DNA of 64,000 nt from Manduca sexta (GCF_014839805.1 NC_051132.1:3162001-3226000); one strand, 5' to 3'; shown: positions 34,584-45,900, counted from the first letter of the stretch. Program-made: numbers and translations. Notes: a model not told the origin generated them from the sequence alone.

Positions 34584-34959
34584 TTAGGCAAAAGATAAAC
34601 ATTTATATTGGAAATATAAGTACTACATTTATCTTCAGAGCTCATATAATTACTACATATATTATATTAAGATGAAAAGAAATGTTACCATTAGCCATAC
34701 GTTCCAGAACATACCATTACGATAAAACTACTTCTCCCAGCATACTAAACACGATTTACTTCGTGTAAGTGCCATTTGGAACAGTACTAAAGCAATTTAA
34801 AAATCGTGTATCGTTTTTACGTGGATCTATAGACGATTCTCTTCAAGTTGGATGAATTTAAAATACGTGTATTGTGAAACAATATTTCAGAGGTAAGGGA
34901 GGATTCTGCGCCAAATTTGGATTACGTTTACAGTATTTGGGTTCCGTACTCTCGAATGA

Positions 34960-35122
34960 AGACGTTCCGGTAGTCCAGCGTTAGAGGTCTGCTTGCAAGG
35001 ACAGAGGAGTTGATAGAGGTTGCAGGAACGCGGCTACACCTCGCTTCTAACAGGGCGATCTGGAAATCTTTAGGCTTATGTTCAGCAGTAGACTTGATGT
35101 GGTTGATGATTATGATGAGGCT
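34960..35122 (+). mobile_element. 3' end of an RTE-like LINE, degraded
   Basis: GAGTTGATAGAGGTTGCAGG, AGGGCGATCTGGAAATCTTT and TATGTTCAGCAGTAGACTTG, then a GATTATGATGA tail. Matches the family at 46.9 and 47.9 kb. Confidence 0.6.
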
Positions 35123-37370
35123 ACAACTGTTAATAAATAACCGCAATATATTGAAATCTTGTCTGTCTGTCTTCTTGATTAAGTAATATTTAAATATCTC
35201 TACGATAGGTCTTTTATGTTATGGTCGGATCATCTTTAGATCAACTTGCCCGGTTTGTCAAAGTTAACTATATTGTTCCACGTTTTAAAAATTTAGTAAA
35301 TAAATATAGTACCCACGAATCCTTAGTACACTCCATTTTCCCCTAAATTATCAGTACTTATAGACAAAAATTCCGTGTAATTTTTTTTACCAAAACGTTT
35401 ACAGGCGAAGTTAGCAACGCCGTTGTGCTCACGTCCGAGAGATAAAACGATTCTTCTATTTTAATTTCGCTCTGGCAATTCGCGAGTTTGTAAATTTGTA
35501 ATTATTTATTTGATTTACGGTTATGGCCAGGTTTGTTGTTATTTTGAACGGGTTTCCGTTTTATTTTTGGATTTATATGTGAAACGGAAATACACTTTAG
35601 CATGTTTTAATGATATTGAAATAAACTTCTAAACAGATTTATCTACAACAGAGTAAGGCGGCTCGACCGTGTTGGTACTATAAATAATACTGTCTTGAAA
35701 TGGCAGCTTTACCCTATTTTCGTACGGTCAGCAAAATTACCGAAGACTCATAATTTTTTACAGGTAGGCAACGCACTAAGATTTTTTCTTACTGTATTCT
35801 TCATAGGATAATAATAAATGGTCCTACTTTCGTACTACAAAAAATATTAAAGATGACAAAGAACCTACTTAAATATCCACTAAGAAAGAATCTTGAGACA
35901 ACCCTCGCTTATAAAACCCAATTTCCAAAATCTATTTAAACACTAATTTATAGCTTAGGTCAAACTAAATCTTCGTACACTTATCGAAGGCTGAAAATAA
36001 TTTTTCATAGACTTGAAATATAGGGTGAGTGCGGCTAAAAGTGTCTGTTGGATCCGTTATCGGTACGATGGATTGCGGAGCCGACCTCGGTGCTCTGTTG
36101 CGCCAATAATTGGGGAATTTACCCCAATCTCCCCTGCGAAGTTTATGCTAACGGTTTATAGGAAATAGTGGTTTAATTTATCACGTATTGAGAGCAGAGT
36201 TGAAGGAGGTTTGTTTTAATGAAATATGCAAAGAATTGATTATTCGATTATTGGTAATTTTATTATGCATTTTTGTGGTTTGACATTACTGTGCAAATAC
36301 AGGATAAACGGGACAAAAACAAAATAATTCTAAAATAGAATACACAATAAATAAAAGCACACGTATATTACATAATATTATGTACTTACTACTAAAAGAT
36401 AGGAATCAAATTAGTCTTTTCAGGTTTCGATTGTACTAAGAATGAAAAAACCGAGTCGTCAATGTTGAGATAAATATCCTTGTAGTTGATACGCCTGCAT
36501 ATCAGCTCCTTGCACTACCTACCTACCGTCATATGAATACCCTAACTGACATGCATCTTCCAAACGATGTATAAGTCTTGCAAATACCAGCATGGAAGAA
36601 CGAATATTGCATACACGTTAAACTTGCTAATATACCAAAGTAAACCTGTCACTTCCACATCACGTTAACTAGCCAGCACGCCGCGCCGGTGGTGAAAGGT
36701 GAAATTTTCCAAAAGTGAACCCGATACAGCATATACATACCTATATGCTTAAATGCGGCTTGAAAATTGTTCCAACAATAATTAGTTTCTACACAATATA
36801 TATTATAGGGAAGCCGACAAGACCCTTCGACTACTGTATCGTTTTACAAGTATGTGTATCTGCCTTAACAATAATTCATTTAACGTCATTCATAAAAGAT
36901 TAAGGTCAATAAATTAGAATATTCTAAAGATTAAATTTAAGTCCATTTTAACCGCTCCGCTGGAAACTAAAGCCTAATCCTCAGCTATTTTTAAAAATCC
37001 ATTATACCTATACAAACTTATCAGTACCCATAAAGAACCCAAACAAAAAGAAACTAAATTGTGAGGATGTTTAAAAATGCCTAACTTGCCGTCCAGTAGG
37101 TCATTTTTTATTCGCAATGAATAATGGAAGCTCCTTCAAGTTTAAACTTGAGAAATGAACGCCCCACTAACTGAATATATAAATACAGAGAGAATTTCAG
37201 CCTTGATTTTTTTTACGCCATTTATATCCGATAATATCGGAATGAAATTCATAAATTATAACAATTCATAACTTTATAGTACCTAATGTTGTAGGTGTGT
37301 CTAAGATCATATCAGTAACAAATGCCAAACTCGGGCAATATAAGTTTTTCTTTTTTTAAAACATTTTTGT
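35123..37370. other. Unassigned intergenic DNA with a CpG-rich patch
   Basis: Nothing recognised except 36041-36135, which is clearly GC- and CpG-richer than its surroundings and includes a small palindrome ATTGGGGAATTTACCCCAAT (36109-36128). Confidence 0.45.
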
Positions 37371-37440
37371 CCGTTCCGGGAATCGAACCGAGTAACCCAC
37401 AACCCATGCCAAGGTTGAAACACTTGGGGAACAATCACAG
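37371..37440 (-). mobile_element. tRNA-like SINE head remnant
   Basis: On the minus strand GGTTCGATTCCCGGAACGG is a good B box/T-arm, but no matching A box or acceptor stem is found. Called a SINE remnant rather than a tRNA gene. Confidence 0.45.
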
Positions 37441-37839
37441 AGAATTAATTAGACTATCGAGAATATGTGATAAAAATGCGCTTTAGATTTCACTATCTCA
37501 GAAAACGTAAACCCATTCATTTCATTCATTTAGACGACGCAATTGCTACAATAATCGTACGCAATTATTGCTAGCAATGGTGATGAAATTCTCGCCCACG
37601 TTGACAGGCAATAATCGTCTGGCTTACATAATAAATACAAGGCTTTTGACAGATATTCAAAAATTGTATGATACTCCCACGTTCGAGAAAAAATTTCATC
37701 GTGTCGGCTGTAGTGGGCGAGAAAGTGGTTGAAGTGATCCTAATATGACATAATCGTCTGCGTCTGAACAGGATGATGCAATAATAAAACAAGGGTTAAA
37801 GCGACTGCTATCGTAATTTTGAGATTTCTGGAGATCCAA

Positions 37840-38070
37840 AAAACCGTCTCTCCTTCCTTTCTCTTATTAATTTTAAGGTCTATGAGGGTACGCGAATATC
37901 TCCCTTCTTTCTTCCCTCCGCCCATCCTATGATGGTTCCTTCTGTTTCCTCAACTCCTCCTTCTATATTTTCCTCTCCCAATCTTCTTCCAGCATCCTCC
38001 ATTCCTCCATCTTCTTCCTGCATTCCTTCTCCTTCCTCAACTCCTCCTTTCAAATCTTCCTCCAGGACCG
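37840..38070 (+). repeat. Polypyrimidine (CT-rich) tract
   Basis: Nearly all pyrimidines, with loose repeats of CTCCTCCTTC and CTTCTTCC. The 66-codon frame here (Ser/Pro-rich) follows from the composition and is not taken as a gene. Just after it, CGGGTTACCCCCGGGTATTG and GGGACCCGATACCC form a GC-rich repeat. Confidence 0.75.
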
Positions 38071-38159
38071 TGCAGTCACTAAGTCAGGGGATTCCAGTAC
38101 CCCATTCGCGGGTTACCCCCGGGTATTGAATACGGGACCCGATACCCAAAAAAAAAATG

Positions 38160-39500
38160 ACGTATCTGTACCTTCAGAGGACTATGCTCCAAAAAGTCAT
38201 ATAGATTTTACATGCTTGGATAGTTCACATAATCTCCCATTGACTTACAAAGATATTAGTAAGCAAATTTCACAATGGTTGAATTAACATTTATTCGCAG
38301 TAATCGTAAAGCAGTCAACATATCTATATTCACGGAGCTGCGGCGTGCCTGCACAATTTATAATCCATAAATTGTGAGTTATGTCTACATTTAGGGACGT
38401 TAATCTTAGTAGGGACTCATTTAAAATAGCACACGAATTTGATGGCCCGAATGTCGATTAGAAGTTCCAAATTATAGAAAAATAATATAGAACGCTATTA
38501 AATACAAATACAAAACATCATGACGAATAAATTACAAACAAATATTGTACCTGATAAAAGAAATAACAATGGAACAAAACAAAACAATAATTGAAAAGTT
38601 ACTAGTGTATGTCAAACGTCATGGTGTGAGTACGAAGGGTTCGATTTAGCACGAGCCGCGAGCGAGCCGCAGTGCTGGACTTCTATGGGCCCGATCATAT
38701 TTTATATTAAAATATTTTTAATAGCATAGTATGACCGATTTTACCGACATTTCCTGAATTCGGGAGGCTAAAAACCATATTCAGAGTAAACCAATGTTTT
38801 TTTTATACGGATGTTTCAGCAAAGTGACTTCAACGCATCTGACCATCAGTTAAGTGAAAAGCAAGGAAAATACCAACCAACCAGAGACAAAACTATTATA
38901 ATAGTAGTATTATCATTAACAGTGAAGCTCTAAAAATATGACGTAACTGTTATTTACCCGATAAAGAGTCTTATTCTCTGCTCCACACGTTATTTTTTCA
39001 GTGCGTAACAGGCACAAAACGCACCGCGTCGCGTTAAAGACAATAGACATTAACATACATAATACTATTCCACGGTAATTCCACAGAGATAACGTAACAC
39101 GGCCTGGTTACGAGCTTACACTGTCATAAAAAATAACTAATCTAGGGGACGCATAAACATTTTAAAGGGCATCTAAATACTAAGAGCGCATGAAAATAAA
39201 AAGGTACCTTTCATTAAGCATCTTGTAACTAAAAGCATCTATTGAGAGATATCAAAGCCCAGCATATCGCGTGTCGATAGAGAAAGGTCAATTAAAGGCT
39301 ATTTTTAAACCCACGCATCTACTGCAAATGGAGTTGAAACAAAAGCCAGATAGATTTCTAGGTTAACTACACCTTTAATCGAGAACGGCTTAACCTTATT
39401 TGCCCACTTGTATCCATTACCTTTAACCTCTTTAAACGATACTTGTATTAAAAGGGTTTTATGCGATTTATAAATAAGTTCAAACAACCCTTGCATGTTG
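38160..39500. other. Unassigned intergenic DNA
   Basis: No gene or known repeat seen. A short GC-rich stretch with GAGCCGCGAGCGAGCCGCAG lies at about 38654. Confidence 0.45.
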
Positions 39501-39507
39501 GGAACAG

Positions 39508-39632
39508 ACCTTCCTCACAAACATTAGCAATCCATACTATGATATGGATTGCTAATGTTTGTGGGGAAGGTTTGTGACGTTCAGCATCTTGATATTTTTC
39601 TTGATCTCCTATCAAGAAAAATATCAAGATGC
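39508..39632. repeat. Two adjacent near-perfect hairpins
   Basis: Hairpin 1 pairs 39508-39536 with 39543-39571 (28 of 29 bp) around 6 nt. Hairpin 2 pairs 39584-39605 with 39611-39632 (22 of 22 bp) around CTCCT. They are 12 bp apart and directly abut a family C repeat. Confidence 0.85.
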
Positions 39633-39815
39633 AAAGTGACCCCATTACACCTGATGGCAAGTGGAGGGTTCAATAGAATGTCGATGAACGAGAGATGATT
39701 ACCACTTGACAGTCGACACAATTATGCCGGCATGTTTAAACCGGATATAAACAGGCTGATCACGGAATGCGACACAGTTGTCGCTATCCGGGCAGTTATA
39801 AAATATATCCTACCA
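39633..39815 (+). mobile_element. Repeat family C copy
   Basis: GCAAAGTGACCCCATTACAC, CTGATGGCAAGTGGAGGG, GTCGACACAATTATGCCGG, GATCACGGAATGCGACAC and a terminal TTATAAAATATATCCTACC. Confidence 0.7.
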
Positions 39816-40009
39816 GCAAATAAGATACTTTTGATATAAACAATTAAATCTCGCAATTTTCAATAATTGGTGATAATGTCCTTTAAATTTGAAATCAACA
39901 ACATCACGGCTTAGACCGCGTAAACAAGTTTTTCGGAATACATTTTATTCCGACTTACTTGGTATATATCGTTATATTATGACCACATTACACTAACCCA
40001 TAAATTGTA

Positions 40010-40116
40010 GCCTATGTGTTGTTCTGATGTATAACCAATAATATTGCAAAGTTTCATCTAAATGCGTTAAATAGTATCTTCACAATCTTTCGCATTTATA
40101 ATACTAGTAGGATTAC
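40010..40116 (+). mobile_element. 3' part of a Helitron-like repeat
   Basis: TAGCCTATGTGTTGTTCTGA, TTTCATCTAAATGCGTTAAA, CTTTCGCATTTATAATACTA. Typical lepidopteran 3' module of the ACTAGCTTTTGC family. 40119-40976 shows nothing recognisable. Confidence 0.5.
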
Positions 40117-40999
40117 GCGTAGCTGTTCCGCTTCATGATAGAAGACTACCACTACCACGACCGCATATAACTGAAAACCTTCAATAAACGCTTGTCTGAT
40201 CTAAGAATTGAATCTAGAACTTCACAAATCACAGCAAAGTATTATCTCCAAGGAGGTGGGCAGAGTTGTAACACAGGCTTGCGCCATATACACAAATTCC
40301 AGACTTCAGATAGCAATCTCAGCATCACTTTGTAGACTGTTCAAGGCGATCATCCAGTTGTAATTTATATAAAAATAATCATACAATTGAAAATCTTGAC
40401 CCGTAAAATACGTCCGCAAAACCAACACAGCAACTAATTCCCAATAGAAAATGTACTACAGAATCCAAAGTTCTGCACGAAACCGCAAAGCAATCCCGTT
40501 GTTATCTATTTTACTTTGATGAGAAAACTCTTGAAGACTAATTGAGAGTGCAATTGCGAACTATCGCTTGCCCTGATATCTTTGTTTCACTTAAAAACTG
40601 CTAATAATTGTACAGATAGATTTTCTATTTGATAATGATAGATTTTAGTTCTGCAAAACATTGTTTCTTTTCTAGAATGTAGCTTTTTGTGGAGATTTTA
40701 AAGTGACAATAATGACAAATAGCGTTTACTAGAGGTTCAAAATGGCATTTTTCTGACCCTACACACACAACCAATATGACAGTTTTTATAACTTGAATGA
40801 TTAGACAAGCATGCCGCTCGCCTGATTGTAAACATTTAACTAGAAGTTCAAAATTACATTGACCACACAACCAGTGTGATGATTTTTAAAGTATATTGAC
40901 GAGACGAGCATGCCCTTAACCTAACGGTACGCGTTAAGCCTGTAAATATATAATAGCTGTTATAAACAGTAGCTAAACTATACAAAACTTTCATTACAG

Positions 41000-41282
41000 T
41001 CAAAGACTTTTCCGCCGTCACAGCCACCACTACAACAGGAACTACAGTGGCACGGATTTTATGACACCGAGCGGTGAAACTCCACGAGTCTCAGGAAACA
41101 CTAATTTGGCATTATCCCGCAATGAAATTAATCAAATAGAAAGAATAGGAGTTGAAAATATTAATTGTCCTCCATACTCAAACGGGAGACGAAATGAACC
41201 AAGGACGCATTTTAACCTCAAATATAGAGTCCTTTACAACGAAGACTATTTTTACGATCAATTGAGATTCTGTGAAAAATAA
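41000..41282 (+). CDS. Putative 3'-terminal coding exon, unrecognised protein, with in-frame continuation
   Basis: Follows the acceptor TTTCATTACAG ending at 40999. After one carried base (phase 2) it encodes 93 residues starting QRLFRRHSHHYNRNYSG, with SGETPRVSGN and LSRNEINQIERIG in the middle, ending YDQLRFCEK and TAA at 41280. The frame then continues open from ATG 41283 for 67 codons to 41486, so about 160 codons hold one stop. The other two frames are also open for over 20 codons after the acceptor. No known domain, signal peptide or membrane span. It may be a last exon, a nonsense-mutated exon or a readthrough site. AATAAA motifs occur at the stop and just after it. Confidence 0.4.
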
Positions 41283-41943
41283 ATGCCTTTAAACAAAAAA
41301 ATAAAACGTATATTCCATTTTGTAACCATATCACACTTACCCCCCTGCCTACCCTTTCAAGAATTTAAGCGCAAGGTTATTATGAAACAAAATATCATAT
41401 CAATTCAATCGTCTTTTACCACAGATTATCCAATACGAACAATCAATTCATATGATTATGGTCGCTTATTTAATTTTAAACCCTAAAATTGTATACTTTT
41501 TTTATAAGTAAAATGTAGCAAATTGAATATAATGATGCCATGTACAATATTTTCTTACATTTATTGTCAATACATATTGTATAAACTAAAAATAAACTAA
41601 TATTATCGATGTTTTTATTCCAAACAATCTCAAGTTTCATTATTACAATGATATTCAAAACATTATCGTTATTTATCCAAAAATACAAACCAACCTTAAA
41701 ATAAAACAAAATATACTCTTGAAAATAACATGAGTTTATGATGCTATAATAATAAATGCATTATTTCTAACAACTGTTCATAATACACTAACACACGAAA
41801 TATTTCGCAAACATGTTCTGTTTTAGTTTATCAACATATTAGTATTGTTTTTTCGCATAATATTCAAAAAGTATGACTGTGGACTGCATTAAATATACAT
41901 TTTAAAGTTTATATACTGACACAACAAAATGATACTTCATGTG

Positions 41944-42008
41944 ATAGTAAGAGGAGTGGCATCATCAATTAACGCAAATTGATTATCCCTTGCCAGTTGA
42001 TACAATAG
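41944..42008 (+). mobile_element. Repeat family C scrap
   Basis: GTGATAGTAAGAGGAGTGGC and TGATTATCCCTTGCCAGTTG match the family interior. 41490-41943 and 42010-42430 are otherwise unassigned. Confidence 0.45.
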
Positions 42009-42438
42009 TGTTTTTGACTATTTTTGTGCATATATTTGTGCATTTCTTAATATGTAACAGCAATTAGTATAGAGAAATCCTCCTGTGAAAACAGCATTAA
42101 AATCCGATAAGAAATGAGGCAGTAATTCAAATTTCAAATATTGTTACGTACGTGGGTAGGCAAGGATATCGCTCCATCTCTTTCTTGCGCACGCATCGTA
42201 ATACCCGCTGACGTCACATGCAAATATTTCGTCCCTTTTCTGTTTTTTACACTCACCCCTACTACCATATTTCAATTGCTTATAACTTGTGGATTTTCAC
42301 CAGATTTCAATGATTTCTTATTTTAGAATTTATATGACGTACATATTTTATAAAAGCTATAAAAAATAAGTCAAATACCCTATTATGCTGTCCTTTTGGA
42401 AATATTTCACGACGTTGTTGGTTTTCTAATAGTCGCGT

Positions 42439-42498
42439 ACAATATTGACAGTGTCAGTCGTTTAGAGTTGTTTGTGTAACCGACATTGTCAATATTGT
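42439..42498. repeat. 17-bp inverted repeat
   Basis: ACAATATTGACAGTGTC (42439-42455) pairs with GACATTGTCAATATTGT (42482-42498), 16 of 17 positions. A 67-codon minus frame (42454-42657) overlaps; it is likely part of an unnamed repeat rather than a gene. Confidence 0.6.
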
Positions 42499-43002
42499 GA
42501 TTTGAGTGACACGAGGACCGACAAATTCGTATAGTTCGACCATAAAAGACCGGCTTGGGGGCGCCACTTTCGCTTTTCGTTTTGAAGCGTTTTCAGTACC
42601 ACAAAAATTTGTTCCATAAATTACCGCAACTTGGCAAGGTCTTTTATTTTTGGTCAAGCTATAGTTTATTAATAGTGGTTGTAATTTTCGTTGTAGTGTT
42701 TAGGTAGTATCCTACGTCCATTTTGATTTTATACTGGTTTTGAATACGCGCATGAAAACGTCCATTTTGATATATGGGTTCTGATTACGCGCATTAAATT
42801 CTTAATTCGAAAAGATATTGACTTTCTTGATACTAATAACGGTTTTGAACTAGGATTTAGATTTCAATAAAATTTTATTTATAGCGTAATTCAAAATTCT
42901 TAAGGCCGTAGAGACTTTAACAAAGTTTTTTTTATTATACCAACTGGTTTAGATTTTGTTCATATATTTGTCCCTAACCATGACACGTTACAACACCACG
43001 TA

Positions 43003-43152
43003 TTCGGTCCCATGATGTGATAGGAAACGAGCCTATCGCCATACCGGGCACAATTTCCAGACTCCGAGCTGATGTTAGGCAAAAAACCCAATAACACTTT
43101 GCCCAACCCGAGATTCAACGCACACCATATAATTACGCCAACGAAGCAGTTT
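43003..43152 (-). mobile_element. SINE-B, degraded
   Basis: In reverse orientation: CCCATGATGTGATAGGAAAC, GAGCCTATCGCCATACCGGG, CAGACTCCGAGCTGATG and CACTTTGCCCAACCCGAG. The head is partly deleted. Confidence 0.65.
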
Positions 43153-43159
43153 ATCTATA

Positions 43160-44510
43160 TTTTATTATCAAAATCCTAGCAAATTAACCTGGGAGCCCAA
43201 CACTACACAATTAGAATTAAAACCAATCAGTTACTCAAATCAATATTAAATCAACAGAAAGTTTTCAAACCAGACTAAAACTAATGAAACACTAATAATA
43301 TCAATATAGCCTTCATTTAATCTTATGAAAAATGCTATTAAGAGTAAATAAATGTAATTAGGTAAGAAATGGCAGGTTTCGAATTTAGCGGGCACAAGGC
43401 AATGACCACGAGATAAATAGAATTAGAAAAATAATTGAATGAAAGTTTAGATAATGTAATTACTGGGCTTAAGTCTTAATCAAACGTCGAACGAGCGCAG
43501 GGTACTGCCATGGAGTATTATACTAGTATTTATTCGCGGCTTCCACAGTCTATATTGTAATCTTTTGTTTGCAAAATGGCCATAACAAATTCAATACCTA
43601 GTTTGTTACATTATTGCATAATTGGCCATGACTTTAGCTCAGAAGTTCCCTAACTTTTTTTCTTATTGACCCCTTTCACGATTTTGCTGGTTTCGGTGGA
43701 GATTTTGTTTTAGGTTTTATAGAGAAAGTGCTTTACAACTACCGCAGAGCCATTGCGCGGGGTTATGTTGGGGTCACCGTGCCTCTTACAACCCCTATCA
43801 ATATTATTTGCGTACATTGATAGATAAAGTCAAATCAACATTTTATTATCATCAAACCACAAAAATTTTCGTGGACTTTCGCTTACGAACTGTGGGCCTC
43901 CGTCAAGTCTCATATGGACCCATGGAAGTCCACCTGGACTACCTTGGGAGTCAGTACTGTAGCTAAATTAATAATATAGTAATAGTAAAACAGTTAATAA
44001 AGTCTGTATGACAGCTTAATTCGAAAATAAAGCTTAGTTAATGGAATCAAACAATTTTGTAGTTTTAATGTTAACAAAAAATTAACTCTTGAAATTTTTT
44101 ATTTTCATATTATAAAGTTCTAAATTATTCCATTGAAATTCAGCAAACTGATAACTCTATTAATGTTATACGTGTGAATGTAGCCGCGTCGTTAAAAGTT
44201 ATATTTTAACAATTTAACACCAATGCCAACTTGAACCGCGCTCAAACAAGAATTAACTCACTTTGATAGGTCGATTCACACATTCCGTAAGTACCGTATT
44301 TATAAAACAATAATTAATATTTTATATTACTTATAAAATATGCATTTTGTTTTTACAAACCTTGGGTTCCTGACCTGGTGGTAATACACCTGCGGAGGAA
44401 ATCATCTATTTGACGGGAGTAACAAAGAACCTAAATGTAGGATCGTAAAAAAAAATAACAGAGCTGACGGTAAAATAGTAAGGCAGTTCAATTTATGAAT
44501 AATAAATAAT
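43160..44510. other. Unassigned intergenic DNA
   Basis: No gene or clear repeat, except ACTAGTATTTATTCGCGGC near 43532, a scrap of the Helitron-like family. Confidence 0.45.
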
Positions 44511-44512
44511 AT

Positions 44513-44603
44513 CAGTCCTGTATTATATACTGTCCACTGTTGGGCACGGGCCTCCTCTATTACTGAGAGGCCTTAGTCCACCACGCTGTCACACGCCACG
44601 TCA
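44513..44603 (-). mobile_element. 3' end fragment of SINE-A
   Basis: CAGTCCTGTATTATATACTG, GGGCACGGGCCTCCTCTATT and CCTTAGTCCACCACGCTG in reverse orientation. Confidence 0.65.
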
Positions 44604-44658
44604 TTATATAATCACAAATTTCTTTGTTTATGCGTAGAAAGTGCCACTAACTCCATAG

Positions 44659-44862
44659 TCAACGGGCAATTCGTCAGTGTACCTACTGGACATAATAAGA
44701 CCCAACATCTCATGTCTCAGGATGGTGAACGCAGTGGAATATCTAACAATACTTTGTAATTCAAGATGTTGGATGGTGTTTCTACTGTTTATGGGCGGTC
44801 GTATCGCTTACCATCAGGCGAACGGCAAGCTCGTCTCGTCATTTAAAGCAATAAAAAAAATC
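44659..44862 (+). mobile_element. 3' end of a BMC1-like LINE
   Basis: TACTGGACATAATAAGACCC, CATCTCATGTCTCAGGATGG, GTTTCTACTGTTTATGGGCG, TCGCTTACCATCAGGCGAAC and an AGCAATAAAAAAA end. This 3'-UTR module resembles Bombyx BMC1. The 84-codon frame across it is a shadow. Confidence 0.75.
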
Positions 44863-45108
44863 GGTCGTCCCTCGTTACGGGTCCGTATCGGTGTGAAAAC
44901 GTATAGAGATTGCGCTGCGGTGGTTTTATAACGCAGGATTTGCTTCCATTAGTTTTTAACTACTAGAAAATGAACGAGTTGATGTTACAAGTTTATTTTA
45001 ACGCTTTTGATGTATTTAACCGCGCTTTGTATAAAAAGGGACGATTTTTGAGTTTTAATAATTTTTGGTAAGGAATTTAGAGGGTGCGATAAGTGAGGTG
45101 GACTAATG

Positions 45109-45533
45109 CTTGTATTATATACTGTCCCACTGCTGGCCACGGGCCTCCTGTACTATTAAGAGAGATTAGTCGTTAGTCCACATGCTGGCCTAATGCTGAT
45201 TGGCAGACTTCAAACATCCCCAAAATTCCTATAAAGAATTTCTTAGGTAAGTTTCTTTATGATGTTTTCCTTCGACGTTGAAGGAAGCCATAATTCACAA
45301 AGGACACACATAATTTTTAGAAAAGTCAAAATTCTGTCTTTGGGATTTGAACCTGCAGACATGCGTCCCAGCAGTCCGTACCACACCTAACTAGGCTATC
45401 GCCATATCAGGCACAAATTTTAGACTCCGGGCTGACAGTAAGCAGAAAAACTCAATATCACTTTACTCTACCCAGGGATCAAACCCGAAACCTTAGCAGT
45501 CGTACGGTTATAGACCTACGCCACAAAGGCAGT
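45109..45533 (-). mobile_element. Chimeric SINE: SINE-A joined to SINE-B
   Basis: 45109-45403 is SINE-A in reverse, down to its head end CTAACTAGGCTATCGCC. With no spacer, 45404-45533 continues as the head-side half of SINE-B (ATATCAGGCACAAATTTTAG to AGGCAGTC). The junction falls at TATCGCC, which both families share at this place. Confidence 0.8.
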
Positions 45534-45680
45534 CTACTATTATTTATTTTTGCTAAATTCTACAAAAAACAACCACAGACCTAACATAATATATAAAATA
45601 ACAATTGATTTAAGTTACTAGAAAAACTGAATTATAAAAGTTGTCAACAAATAATGAAAATGGTTGTGTTCGAAGCACGT

Positions 45681-45900
45681 ACTTCGTAAAACAACGTACA
45701 GTCAGCCAAAAAAGCAGCTGAAAAAATTCAAAAATTTAAACCTTAAAACCTTTGAGTCCTTATCAACAATTATTTTTCTTCACTAAAATAAACTTCAACA
45801 ATTACTTTATTTTAGGTAAAGAAAAAGGAACCGATGGGAGTCAATAGTTTAGATTTTATACAGCTACTTTTGTTGCTGACTGTACGTTATTTTACAAAGT
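45681..45900. mobile_element. TIR element (MITE), Tc1/mariner-like ends
   Basis: 45681-45720 and 45861-45900 are complementary at about 35 of 40 positions, including GTACAGTCAGC. No transposase frame; the interior is AT-rich. A TA dinucleotide sits at the CAGTCAGC edge on both sides. Confidence 0.65.

Noticed and set aside
37929..38129. 66-codon Ser/Pro-rich frame
   Set aside because: It is a translation of the CT-rich tract; any frame there would look Ser/Pro/Leu-rich.
41476..41709. 77-codon minus-strand frame (Ile/Asn/Lys-rich)
   Set aside because: Composition typical of AT-rich random sequence; no splice or domain support.
44677..44931. 84-codon frame and the similar 61-codon frame at 46271 as paralogous genes
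   Set aside because: The similarity comes from the BMC1-like 3' UTR module repeated many times in the window.
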